Below are positions 44,225 to 54,839 of a DNA stretch of 64,000 nucleotides, in pieces. Within the stretch, counting starts at the first letter, position 1. The number at the start of each line of letters is the position of its first letter. Both the position numbers and the translations under genes were made by a program. Below the pieces are notes generated by a model. The model was not told the DNA's origin and searched no databases. It saw only the letters and a program-made list of their open reading frames with translations. Origin of the DNA: Micropterix aruncella (lineage: Eukaryota > Arthropoda > Insecta > Lepidoptera > Micropterigidae); assembly GCA_944548615.1 (NCBI GenBank), contig OX155980.1:543926-607925 (forward strand). Reading direction: 5' to 3'.

Positions 44225-44735
44225 AGTTCTACACGACATAAAAACGCAATATACGGCGTTTCGTGAACAAAAGATTTCCTTTGGCAGGTTTGATCTGTAG
44301 GTTCAAAGGATGGATTTAAGAAGGGGAGCCACCCGGATTTTTGATCCAGGTGAGAGGGAGGGGGGGGGGAGTTTGCACCCGCCGCGCTTCGAATAAAAAA
44401 TTATAACTGATCCAGTTACACATGCTATGGCGTGTTTGGTATCGTTTTCGGATAAAAAGAGTACGGGGAATCTGTTTCTTATGTTATTTAGAGACACTTT
44501 TATACAAAAAGTCAATAATTTTGGTAAAAAAGTAAATTAGTAAGTAAGATTTTTTTTCTTCAACAGTATTTAACTTCGAAAATAGATCGATTTTGTGGTT
44601 AAAAAAAAATAGTGCTATCGAGCTCATACTGTCTAGTTTTTAGAAATATATACTTTACATATACTTATCTGACAGTATGTACCCAAAAAAAAAATGCCGC
44701 GTGAATCGATTGACGTACTGAAATTGTCAAAATTT
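44225..44735 (+). repeat. Left long inverted repeat
   Basis: It pairs with 47195-47715. It includes a G-run (near 44353) whose partner is a C-run near 47573. Confidence 0.85.
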
Positions 44736-44757
44736 CACTCTCGGTCGCTCAAAGCTC

Positions 44758-46716
44758 GTGCCGGGCGAAGGCGGGGGCGCGACCTGCCTGTCCGATTTCA
44801 TGTTAGTAGTTCAGTGCCCTGGTTTTTCTTATTTGACACCCAAATTACGCTCGTTGGTTATCTGTTCATGTAGCTGTCATGCATCTGTCATGCATCTCCT
44901 GGAAGAGTTTATCAACGTTAATAAATCTTCTCAAGAGCTTCATCACGAACAATATCCTGCGTTCCATAAAACATTTCTGCGACAAGTTCATGCAGTCCAA
45001 GCAAGTTTTGAAGAGTTTGGCAATCTTTTTCAAGAACAAACAACTGATTTAATTGTAATAGATACAAGAACAATTGTAGACAACGAAGCTGTTAGCACAT
45101 TAACCCATCTGGAGAAAAATGACAAGGATTTGTACATGACATTCGTTGAAGAAAGGCTGGTTAAAAAGACATTTACTTTATTTGAACCAATAAAAAAAGT
45201 GAAAACCAGAATTTTTGCTACTCTCAAGAAGCCAAAAAATTCAAAACTTGAAACCGTCTAGGTTCTCAAGTGGGACATAAGTCTATTCTCGAAACTATTT
45301 ATTTCATGTCAGAATAGGCACTTGGATCTAGATGTCTTCTTTGCTTACGAAAATCAGACTTGTTCACCATCTTTATCGTCTATGGAAAGTACGCGAACGT
45401 GCCACAAGTCTGATATCGTCATGGTTTTGAAAAAGAAAATTGAGAATAACACTTCCCCCGAATCTTGCAACAGAAATATATTTGATATAGCTGCCCTCGT
45501 TCACAGTCATCCTCCACGTAGCTCCAACATATTTGGGCAGTACTGCCGCAAGGAGTTCCGTGAAAGCATCGTGAAAAATACAGGGACAAGGAGGCGAGGA
45601 GAGTTGACATTGCCTGGGATCTCTACTCCGATATGTCTCTAAAGAAACAAGTTCTTGACAACAAGGGTCAAGGAGTTCGTCGTTAAATACATGAAGACCA
45701 CAAGTTACCGAGCAATTGGTCTAACTTCCTGAAGAATGCTCAGAATAAGGAACAGCTTTTCAAACTTACCGGGTGCTACGCGCTTCAAGAGAGCATTGGA
45801 GTGCATATAGTGACCAACATCGGTCCTACAATCAAATCATCCAAACCAACGGAGACGCTGATAGCAGGGCCTAATGTAAATTCCGAGGAGGCTGATGGTC
45901 GCAATCTTTTGCATGCAAAAGATATGGCTATCAATGGAACAACAACAATTGTTATACACACCGTTGATTCCGACGTCGTAATAATCACCATATCCTACTT
46001 CTTCGCCCTTAAGCAGTTAGGTCTCCAAGAGCTTTGGATATCTTTCGGTACGGGCAAACACCACAGCTACATACCTGCACATGACCTGGCACAGGATCTG
46101 ATTGTAGAAAGAGCAGAAGCTATCAGAGGATACCATGCTTTAACAGGCTGTGACACCGTTTCTGCATTCTATTCCAAAGGCAAAACATAACCTGGAAGGC
46201 GTGGCAGCAATGTCTTTAGACCACATCTGCTTTTAGATCACTTTCTAATCCCCTAAAAGAAGTGGCAGATGATTTAATGATAAGATTAGAAAAGTACTTC
46301 ATCATGTTATACTGTTGTGAAACTGAAATTCTTTCGGTTAATGAAGCTCCCAAGATTTTATTTGCAAAAAATAAGTGTTTGCAAAATATCCCCCCTACGA
46401 GGGATGCTCTAAGGATGTCCACCTTGAGGGCAGTCTATCAAGCAGGCTACGTGTGGGGACAAGCTCTTGGTCCCTCAGGCGTTATCCCCTCCCCAGCTGA
46501 CTGGGGATGGACTCAAACTGAAGGAGAATGGCAGCCCTTATGGACAACCCAGCCCAGTATCTGGGAGGTGGCGCGAGAGCTTGTGAAGTGTGGATGCAAG
46601 AACAGCTGCAGGAGCCGATGTTCTTGCAGACGAGAGGGAATGTCATGCACACTGCTGTGTAAGAGCTGTTACGGAACCTGCGATAATACCAGGTATATTT
46701 ATGTTGTCAGATAACT
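44758..46716 (+). pseudogene. Broken transposon gene with EEAD/TVDSDV/GCDT motifs and CXC-type tail
   Basis: The likely single protein is now split. It starts near 44758, though the true start is uncertain. The first 167 residues end at an in-frame TAG (45259-45261). The same frame resumes (LDLDVFFAYENQTC) to about 45600, where a shift leads to VDIAWDLYSDMSLKKQVL, and a TAA lies near 45683. Next come NSEEADGR, VIHTVDSDVVIITISYFF, ELWISFGTGKHHSY and GYHALTGCDTVSAFYSKGK. These acidic motifs belong to a protein family repeated in many invertebrate genomes and could form a metal-binding nuclease site, by inference. After another shift near 46190 a PLWTTQP segment and a Cys-rich tail (CGCKNSCRSRCSCRREGMSC) end the protein, resembling a CXC domain. 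At least four lesions make it non-functional. Confidence 0.8.
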
Positions 46717-46925
46717 TTGTCTGCTGAATTTGGTATCATTGAGATTGTTAATTTTAATATTATTTCTATTTTGTTACAGTGTATTCTAGACCGCGAGGCC
46801 CTCGTCGAAGATATAATTGATGTGGTTCCGGATGAATTATAAGTCTGCCACTTTTATATCTATTTTGTTACAGTTGTATAGTCCGCGAGGCATTCCGGAG
46901 GAATACGAAGACTACTTCTCTGAGA
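46694..46925 (+). other. Candidate 3' intron and duplicated 3' exon sequence
   Basis: GTATATTTATG at about 46692 and a pyrimidine-rich TTCTATTTTGTTACAG ending near 46778 could bound a last intron. A second similar acceptor (ATCTATTTTGTTACAG, ending near 46874) and a similar following stretch (CCGCGAGGC..., ...CGAAGA) suggest that this end was duplicated. Confidence 0.45.
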
Positions 46926-47194
46926 ATGTTTTTTTTTAATAATTTCTTATTAATACATGTAAAATCTATTTGTGTATTTTTTATCATTATTTTATTTATC
47001 TAACTTTAATATTATTTGGCGTGAATTTGTGTGATAAGAAGTTTACCTTTATTTTGTGCAACCCCAAAAGTTAAAAAAAACTCAAGTAATTTAATTTAAG
47101 TGTTGAATATTTTACCCAAGTGACTTCAAATTATGTCTGTATTATGTGGTTTCCTTGATAAAGTAGAGAAAAACTAAATTTACTCAATAAATAT

Positions 47195-47715
47195 GCCGCG
47201 TGAGTCGAGTGAAGTATTTTAATTTCATCACTCGATTCTCATGGCATTTTTTTTATGGGTACATACTGTCAGATAAGTATATGTAAAGTACATATTTCTA
47301 AAAACTAGACAGTATGAGCTCGATAGCACTATTTTTTTTATCTACAAAATCGATATATTTTCGACGTTAAATACTGTTGAAGAAAAAAAAACTTACTTAC
47401 AAATTTACTTTTTTACCAAAATTATTGACTTTTTGTATGAAAATGTCTCTAAATAACCTAAGAAACAGATTCCCCGTACTCTGTTTATACGAAAACGATA
47501 CCAAACACGCCATAGTATGTGTAACTGGATCAGTTATAATTTTTTATTCGAAGCGCGGCCGGTGCAAACTTCCCCCCCCCCCTCTTTCACCTGGATCAAA
47601 AATCCAGGTGGCTCCCCTTCTTAAATCCATCATTTGGACCCACAGATCAAACCTGCCAAAGGAAATCTTTTGTTCACGAAACGCCGTATAATTTATCGTA
47701 GAACAGCGACTACTA
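47195..47715 (-). repeat. Right long inverted repeat
   Basis: Inverted partner of 44225-44735. The 104-aa frame at 47377-47691 lies in it and mirrors the frame at 44303-44515, so both are repeat frames. Confidence 0.85.
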
Positions 47716-47730
47716 GTCTTTGTACGTCAC

Positions 47731-50590
47731 TAGTCAGCTCATCCGCAAGCGGAGAGACTTTATATCAGTATTACCATTGCGGGTAATAGTTTTTTTTTTG
47801 GCTACCGGACCTCGAGGAAGACGGTCGATATTTCGGGGAGGGCACGCCCGCCTTGGCGGCGCGGCGCGCCCGATTCATTCACTACCCTGCATCCAGCCGC
47901 TGCAGTTTAAAAATTCTTTATTTAAATTCAGTACGAGAAATAGAGTCATTTGAATCTTTAATTAAATTCAGTGCAAGCACCTGGGCAGGCCATCGAGGAA
48001 TCCCTCAACCCTACAGGCAAGTCACTCACTGTACCATTAATCGCCTCTCTTCTCGCCTTTTAATTTCTCGCTTTTTCTTTTTTATAATCTTTCATTACAT
48101 TTTAAAATCTATTATAATTAAATTAATGTGAAGCAGACGCCAGAACCCGCGTCGCTTCGAAAGGAACCCAGGTTATTGTAATATCGCCGTTAGGCCAGGG
48201 TTAGGTTAAATTAACTATAACGTTCAACCGATAGCAATAGATTTAATAGCATAGCCGGCTTGACCGCCGAATAAACGTGCATAGTTCCCCTTTTCCTAAA
48301 ATTTTATAGAATGTGCTACCCACCATTAGGTCGAAAAGGAGAAAGTCGACCCGCGAAATTCTTTATCTAATACCGTATTCTCGGAGCGCAATCCCCTCGA
48401 TATCAGGTCCCTCAAAAACTATTCTCTTTCAAATCTCTACCCCATGAAACGAAATCCCAAATCGCAAACTATTTTATTTTAAATCTCTTTCCCATAGTAC
48501 AGGTCCAAAATCTCAAAAAAATACTATCTTTCTAATCACTTCCCAATAATACAAAATATCAATCATCTAAATTACTTTTCTTTATTTTATTAAAAACCTT
48601 TACCCAGTATAAATAGAACCAAGATCAGGTCCCCGAAAATAATATCCCTATTCAAACATTTATCTAAAAAATATAAAAATCTAAATTCCCGTATTTTCCA
48701 AATTCCATTAAATTCTTGCACCATCGTAACCTAAAATCAAAGCGATCATTTTCCATAATCCTAAACATAAGAATAAATCATTTCCAATCATTATCAGTCA
48801 ACGTCTCTCTAGAAAAAATCTACGGTTCAACCGAAGGAGATACCCGCATCCCGATACCGACAGACTTCAACGCCTACCCGACTCCTAAAAAAATCCGAAA
48901 CCCTGAATTTAAATCACGAAAATCACGGATGCTTGATAGAAAATTCATAAAACCTTCGAAACTTAATTCGGCCTTGATATGCGCATTAATTAAAATTATA
49001 TAGAAAAGATCAGAGAACTTATGTACAAGAACGCAACATGTACCACAAATTTTCATAAAATATATTCTTCTTTATAATAAAAAAACTCCATTGTAAGGCA
49101 TTATGTTTCATTTAATAATAAAGGTTAAAAATTGGTAATTCTATAATTTTCTCAGAAGAATTCGTAATAATTCGAATTCGGGAGCGTAAGACGTACAGAC
49201 CGAGTCAGGGAGAAGAAAGGAAAATTCACAGGGTTAAGAACCATTAGTTTATGTTCGAATAAACCGAACCATATTATTTAAATTCTACAAATTCCTCTCT
49301 TGGAAAATTCTATAGATTTCTTTGTTTAATCAATCGTTTAAAGCACGGATCAGTAAAGATAGAATCGCGAAACTTCTAGCCATTTTCTTTAGTAGGTATT
49401 CATTTTTACGAGTCATTTAAATTTGAAATTAAATTCGATAATATAATAAACAAATAGAACCAAAATCATCACCCAATAATAAAGATAAATTTCAATTTAA
49501 ATTGTCATTCAGCAATCCGTACCGATTGTAAAAACATATTAAATCGGCCGGGGAGCGGTTTCAAACCGGTTCCTTATCGATAGGCGGTCCGCGGTCGGTC
49601 CGGCGACAGCGCCGCGCGTCAGCGCCACCTGTAGGCGTAGGGCGAAGGAGGAGGCCATCGCCGGCGCGACGTGCCCGAAGATAGAGGGCGCTGTATCGTT
49701 TCCCTGCAATCTACTTCCCGCGAATTGGGAGCGGTTTTGAATTCACGAAATACTCTCCATAATTAAATAAATTTTATAGTTGCAAAACCCAATATAGGAA
49801 ATTTCAGGATGCGTAATTAGTAATCCATAATTAAAATTCGAATATATTTCCCAATCTTTAGTAATTATATCCCATCCAACTTGATCGCCCGTCTGCCTCA
49901 CAGACGACCCCGACTTCCGAGGACGCCGCTAATAAAACGGGATAAAAACCACCCCTGAGGATCACATATTCCGACTTGAGCTAGTGCGGCCCCGTCAGTG
50001 ACGTTCCTCCTCCCGTAATCTAGACCAACCGCCAGGCGAAGGCGTGCGTCTAGCTTTTTGTGCGTGAACCCCATCCCTATAATTATCACGGATTGGCGCC
50101 CTGGAACTTGACGGTTTCCTAAAAAATTAGATATTATCCGTGACGTAATGGCATTTATCCGATCTTCATACAATACTATATAACCATTATAAACGGGGCA
50201 CGTAGCACAAGATAGTTAGGCCCATTTGTTAGGGTCGGCCATAATGGGTCATAATGGCACATCTGCTTTGGGCCCATTAGTACTAAGGGCAATCGGATGG
50301 ATGCGATATTCATTCACATCTGCACTTCATTTTTATCGGATGCCACGGACCAAGACGACGCGGCGGTACATCAGCTAATTATCAAGATGGCGAGCGCCGA
50401 CGGCGAACAAAGTCAACGTCTTTCCATGCTTACATTACGAATTTATATAAGTACAAATTTGTCGCTGCTTCATTAAGTTTTAATTACCACTCGCTGCTGT
50501 TCATAGTATACTCAAATATGGCGAGTATAATGTCACATAATACAAAGCTGTCGAAGATCGTAATTAAATTGACATGTTAGATTCTTTCTA
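47731..50590. other. No gene recognised; unclassified C/A-skewed sequence
   Basis: From about 48300 to 49100 the plus strand is rich in A and C and poor in G (many AAATCTCTTTCCC-like phrases), as in the untranslated parts of some retroelements. A GC-rich patch lies at 49545-49720. The frame at 49898-50173 (minus) has no domain. No pair of LTRs is visible. Confidence 0.35.
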
Positions 50591-50952
50591 TCTATACTAA
50601 TATTATAAAGAGGTAAAGTTTGTGAGGTTGTAGAAATTAATCTCTGGATCTACTGAACTGATTTTGAAAATTATTTTACCAATAGAAAGCCTTTTTCATG
50701 GTAGTCGGATTCGTGGTAGTCGAATGAAAAGACTTTTTCGTGGTAGTCGGATTTCCAAAGTAAGTCGGAAAAAACGGTGAACGGAAACGTTTCTAACGAA
50801 CTCTGCTTTAACGATGAGAGATATATGTTAAGTTCTAGAGAAAAGTTGTAGAACTTGATAATGCCTACAAAAAAGTCAGCGACAGCATATTATTATGTCT
50901 AACTTTATATTTAAGTAACAAAAAGTAGTATTTTATATTAAAATAAAAATAC
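50591..50952 (+). mobile_element. Helitron, 5' part (interrupted)
   Basis: It starts TCTATACTAATATTATAAAG after an A and follows the intact copy at 62556-63300 (GGTAAAGTTTGTGAGGTTGT, GCCTACAAAAAAGTCAGCG, AAAAAGTAG) to the A-rich point near 50950. The continuation lies at 53981 onward, after about 3 kb of inserted DNA. Confidence 0.85.
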
Positions 50953-51207
50953 TTGTGGCACTCGGGGACTGCCACGGTAAAGCTATTGCATAGCATTTTT
51001 AACAACTTATGCAATTATATTTATTTATTTATTTTATTTTTTCTGATATCAGATAACTGCGCTCTATCGGAAAACGTTGAAATTATTCCGAATCATTTGC
51101 GGCAGCAAATGATTCGGAATAATTTCGTTAAGAAATTTTCGTTAAGAAATTTCTTCATTCGGTCGCCGCGCTGGCCTAGGCCCGCGATAAAAGCTATGCA
51201 ATAGCTT
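50953..51207 (+). repeat. Hairpin-ended repeat with large internal deletion (255 bp)
   Basis: Both ends are complete (TTGTGGCACTCGGGGACTGC on the left, AAGCTATGCAATAGCTT on the right). The middle ~330 bp of the full form is gone. The surviving inner junction is the inverted pair CCGAATCATTTGC / GCAAATGATTCGG. Confidence 0.9.
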
Positions 51208-51213
51208 AAAAAA

Positions 51214-52032
51214 CTATATAATTAAGATTACCTGCAGTATTGTTTTCAAAATACTTTCATGTTTACTGGTCGACATTTTCAAGTCTCTTTTCCACCACAG
51301 TCTGTCGCAAATAATACAAGAATGACCAAATGAATTACTCGTAAAGTCTTTATAAAAATCAATATGACTTGTACTGTGTTTATGATAATTTGTGTAAACT
51401 GGAATAGTACCATCAACAATAAAATCCATAATTTTTTCACCAATTCGATTTTCTCTATCAATCTCAATTTCATTTTCATGATTGTTATGGTTATCTTCGG
51501 TAGGATCTTCATTATAATTGTCACGCAATAGTTGAATATTGGCATCAACATGGGCTTTATTTTGGGTAGCGTCTTGTATTGTCTCCAATAAATCTGATAC
51601 TTCATAAAAAGGTGTGAAATGTTGGTCACGAAGATGAAGATGAATCCAGTTTTGTGTATCATTCGCTTTAAAATGACAAAAGATAGTGTCTTGATTCGTT
51701 GTAGTTATGTTGTAAAAACAATAATGTACACAAACATTTTGATTGTACATTTTTGAAAATAAGTACAGACAATCCAAATCTCCGTAATCATTAGTGCTTG
51801 ATAGAATGTTATATGCTTCTTGCGGATTGTGGCAGGAGTTTAAATAGGGTGAATCGCGTAACTGATTTCTCAAGTCACAAGTCTCAATTTGAAGTTGCAA
51901 AACACTTATGAGCGAGTGGAAGAGACAATTACCATCGCCAGGAATTCCTGTGTTCCTGTATAGAATAACTTCGGGAGTAATGCATTCATTACGCTGTTTG
52001 AATGCATTACTCCCGAAGTTATATTGAAGCAT
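51214..52032 (-). CDS. OTU-family cysteine protease fused to a Helitron-like N-terminal motif
   Basis: The 272-residue product has an OTU (ovarian tumour) deubiquitinase-like domain. IPGDGNCLFHSL carries the catalytic Asp33/Cys36 and HLHLRDQHFTPFY the catalytic His138. An acidic, Asn-rich linker follows (about 155-195), and then FGHSCIICDRLWWKRDLK (about 236-253). That last motif resembles the Cys-rich segment ahead of the Rep domain in Helitron-type proteins, and OTU domains are known in Helentron/Helitron2 proteins. The frame ends soon after, without Rep or helicase, so it looks like the N-terminal piece of a larger element protein. The start Met 52032 lies inside a perfect hairpin's flank. 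It has no internal stops. Confidence 0.75.
   Translation of the reverse strand: MLQYNFGSNAFKQRNECITPEVILYRNTGIPGDGNCLFHSLISVLQLQIETCDLRNQLRDSPYLNSCHNPQEAYNILSSTNDYGDLDCLYLFSKMYNQNVCVHYCFYNITTTNQDTIFCHFKANDTQNWIHLHLRDQHFTPFYEVSDLLETIQDATQNKAHVDANIQLLRDNYNEDPTEDNHNNHENEIEIDRENRIGEKIMDFIVDGTIPVYTNYHKHSTSHIDFYKDFTSNSFGHSCIICDRLWWKRDLKMSTSKHESILKTILQVILII
51965..52022. repeat. Perfect 23-bp hairpin at the 5' end of the OTU frame
   Basis: The arms 51965-51987 and 52000-52022 are exactly complementary (left arm ATAACTTCGGGAGTAATGC...) with a 12-nt loop. It encodes residues about 4-23 of the OTU protein, so part of the N-terminus is made of the two arms. Confidence 0.9.
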
Positions 52033-52160
52033 AAATTTGAAGTTGTTGGCTGTGAAATTGATTTTCTTGTAGCGTTACATTTTCTATATTTTCAACAGCT
52101 CTACATTGCACGACATTCTCTTCATTACTGTCCAATTTTTGTCTTTTCCTGTGAAAAAGA

Positions 52161-52738
52161 AGTAGAATGTCAAGTTCGAAATTCAAAGCACAATACAAAA
52201 TTTCGAAAATTTAATTCGAATTCCGATATTATCGAAATTTAATCGAAATTCCGAATTTCAAATGTCAAAATGTCAAGTTCGAAATTTGAAGTAGAATGAA
52301 TATTAAGTTCGATATTTGAAGTAGAATGTCAAGTTCGAAATTCGAAGTAAAATGTCAAGTTTGAAATTCGACGTAGAATTGCAAGTTCGAAATTCGAAGT
52401 AAAATATCAAGTTCGAAATTCGAAGTAAAATGTCAAGTTCGAAATTCGACGTAGAATTTCAAGTTCGAATTTCGACGTAGAATTTCAAGTTCGAAATTCG
52501 ACGTAGAATGTCAAGTTCGAAATTCGAAGTAAATATCAAGTTCGAAATTCGAAGTAAAATGTCAAGTTCAAAATTCGACGTAGAATTTCAAGTTCGAAAT
52601 TCGAAGTAGAATATCAAGTTCGACATTCGAAGTAGAATGTCAAGTTCAAAATTCGAAGCACAATTTCAAGTTTGAAATTCGAAGTACAATTTCAAGTTCG
52701 AAATTCGAAATAGCATTCCAAGTTCGAAATTAGAAGTA
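52161..52738 (+). repeat. 26-bp minisatellite, about 19 units
   Basis: The unit is roughly GTAGAATGTCAAGTTC followed by GAAATTCGAA. Each unit carries the palindromic core TTCGAAATTCGAA. Variants alternate GAAG/GACG and GTC/TTC/ATC. The regular array starts near 52262, and degenerate units lie to the left. The unit length is not a multiple of 3, so it is not coding. Confidence 0.92.
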
Positions 52739-53460
52739 GTAGAAATTAGAAAAGAAAAGAAGGTTTAAAAACTGACAAATTTAAAAAAAAGACTGTCTAC
52801 CTACAGCGTTAGAGTCAGTCAGTGAGTCAGATATGCGCCTAACTATGTTATAAGTAGAATTATTATGATTACTACTAGATTTTTGGCTAAAAGCCACAAA
52901 ATGATCTTATTGCCACAAATAGGTACAACCCCCTCCAACCAAAGTATAATTTACATCATACTACGAAAATCACGAATGAAATTTTGTCGCTTTATGAATG
53001 AATTTAGCAAATCGACGGTTCAACTTATACTTATGTGTAGGTCCTTTTACCCGCAGGTTTCATATTGAAATCGACCCTAAATCGATTTTCAAAATCAATA
53101 TTCAAGTTTGATCTAACAGTAATCACGTCAGTTTATGAAATAAATGACGTATTTTATTTTATACCTGTTAATTAGTTAACTTGTTGCACGAAGCCTATTC
53201 GTCTAGTCACCCCAATGTGACGTCAGGCAAGGAACCTCAGAGCAGAGAAATGGTAATAATATACATGTAATAATACACGTTACTTACCTTAATAATCTAT
53301 TTTTCTCCAGTATACGGCGTTTATGTTGTAAAAATTTTGATTTCCTGGCCATTTTGTTTTTTTAATAACGTAATTTATTTCGTCTTCTTTCGGAACACAA
53401 TGTCAGAATCCTACCCTAACAGTGGCCGCGGTCAAAGCCGCGGTCATACTGTATTAATTC
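52739..53460. other. No gene recognised
   Basis: AT-rich sequence between the minisatellite and the next hairpin-ended repeat. A small GC-rich palindrome CCGCGG-TCAAAG-CCGCGG occurs near 53427-53444. Confidence 0.4.
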
Positions 53461-53974
53461 AATTTATTTCTGATATCAGATAACTGCGCTCTATCGGTAA
53501 ACGTTGAAATTATTCCGAATCATATGGGGCTACGGAATCAAATGATTCGGAATAATTCCGATAGAGCGCCGCGCACGAATGTTATTCAATAAAGCAACAA
53601 AACCGGATATTATTCTTTTATTCTTTGACTATTCGAAAAAACTCGTAGATAAAAAGATAGATAATTAAATTATCTTTAAAATGGTGCAGGTTTCATAATA
53701 ATACGCCAGATAGTATTTGCGTAATAGTCGTTTTTGTGTTTGCTTAGACCTAATTTCACAAATTAATTACACTATGTAATATAAACAAAATATAAAATAT
53801 TCAAGGCTAAGAATATTAGGAAAATGTTCTTGTTTAACATATATTTTTTTCGAATCGTAAGCAGTACTCGTTTATACGTAATTATCAGTTTAAAATCATT
53901 AATCTTCGTTAAGAAATTTCTTCATTCGGTCGCCGCGCTGGGCTAGGCCCGCGATAAAAGCTATGCAATAGCTT
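53461..53974 (+). repeat. Hairpin-ended repeat, left end missing
   Basis: It matches the full copy from ATTTCTGATATCAGATAACT to the AAGCTAT-GCA-ATAGCTT end, followed by AAAAAT. The first ~70 bp of the family are absent. Confidence 0.9.
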
Positions 53975-53980
53975 AAAAAT

Positions 53981-54450
53981 AATTTAAATCGTTAGGTCAT
54001 GTTTATTGGTCATATTATCAATAATTATGAATTATTATCAAAATAAGTAAATTTATCGTCTCAAGTGTTTAAAACAAAAGACTTTTCCCTTTGACTGCAT
54101 AAATAGTTAAAGAGATAATCTATACTAATATTATAAAGAGGTAAAGTTTGTATCTACTCTCTGGATCTTAGTGTTTCTCAAGTGTTTAAAACAAAAGACT
54201 TTTCCCTTTTACTGCATATAATTTTCCTTTTACTGCATAAATAGTAAAGAGATAATACGCTCACAAATAAGACACTCACAAGAAGCCACTCACAAATAAC
54301 GGTATTAGAGACAAATTGGCATGTAAATATATAAACCTTCTTTTGGCAGTCAGGAAATAAATCATAGCACTTAGTACTAACCGAACCACACATAATTTCA
54401 TCACAGGTAAAAAGTTTTACCGCCCAACGAAGTGGGCACGGGTCAGCTAG
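53981..54450 (+). mobile_element. Helitron 3' part containing a second Helitron start
   Basis: From AATTTAAATCGTTAGGTC it continues the element begun at 50591. At 54119 a new 5' end (TCTATACTAATATTATAAAG) appears and the sequence runs to the 3' end. That end has the hairpin GCCCA-ACGAAG-TGGGC, then ACGGGTCAGCTAG (54447-54450) before T. The segment 54119-54450 alone (332 bp) therefore has both Helitron ends. Confidence 0.85.
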
Positions 54451-54839
54451 TAAATTAATAAAAGATGACAAATCGCAACCTAAAAGATGTTAATAACCCT
54501 TCGGCTACGTAAGGACCAAAATTGGTTGCACATCAGAACACTGTTGACTACGTAACGACCAAAATTGACGGTTTGCTCCTGGAGCGTACAGTAATATTAT
54601 TTTCTAATTCGAACGCTTCCTAAAATCCATACCAAATATATAATTATTACCATAGATACATAGACGGCCACTAGAATAATTTCGCGTGTCATTTCGCGGA
54701 TATTTCTGTTAAAATTTCATTGTCAAACATCAACATTTTTTTTTCGAGGAATCATCAAATTTTTATTGGTTTTTATGAGCTAATATATAAATATTTTTGT
54801 ATGTAAATAAGCAAAACGAATTAGGTTCTTGTCTGTTTG
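54451..54839. other. No gene recognised
   Basis: AT-rich sequence with the short direct repeat CGTAAGGACCAAAATTG / CGTAACGACCAAAATTG near 54508 and 54551. Confidence 0.4.

Larger units (their letters stand above)
44215..47730 (+). mobile_element. 3.5-kb DNA transposon with ~500-bp inverted repeats
   Basis: The arm 44225-44735 is the reverse complement of about 47195-47715, with modest divergence. Shared blocks include ATACGGCGTTTCGTGAACAA, CTTTGGCAGGTTTGATCTG, GTTACACATGCTATGGCGTG and CATACTGTCTAGTTTTTAG. The outer limit is soft, since similarity fades near 44215 and 47730. The interior holds one broken plus-strand gene. Long inverted arms plus one gene are typical of a cut-and-paste or foldback DNA element. 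I do not recognise the superfamily. Confidence 0.85.

Noticed and set aside
47377..47691. 104-aa frame as a gene next to the long-TIR element
   Set aside because: It lies wholly in the right inverted arm and mirrors a frame in the left arm.
50094..50101. TGGCGCCC as a retroviral/LTR primer binding site
   Set aside because: No LTR end (CA) lies just before it, no second LTR or gag-pol frame is visible, and an 8-bp match is weak.
52161..52738. CRISPR-like array
   Set aside because: Units are contiguous 26-bp repeats without unique spacers, in a eukaryotic context.
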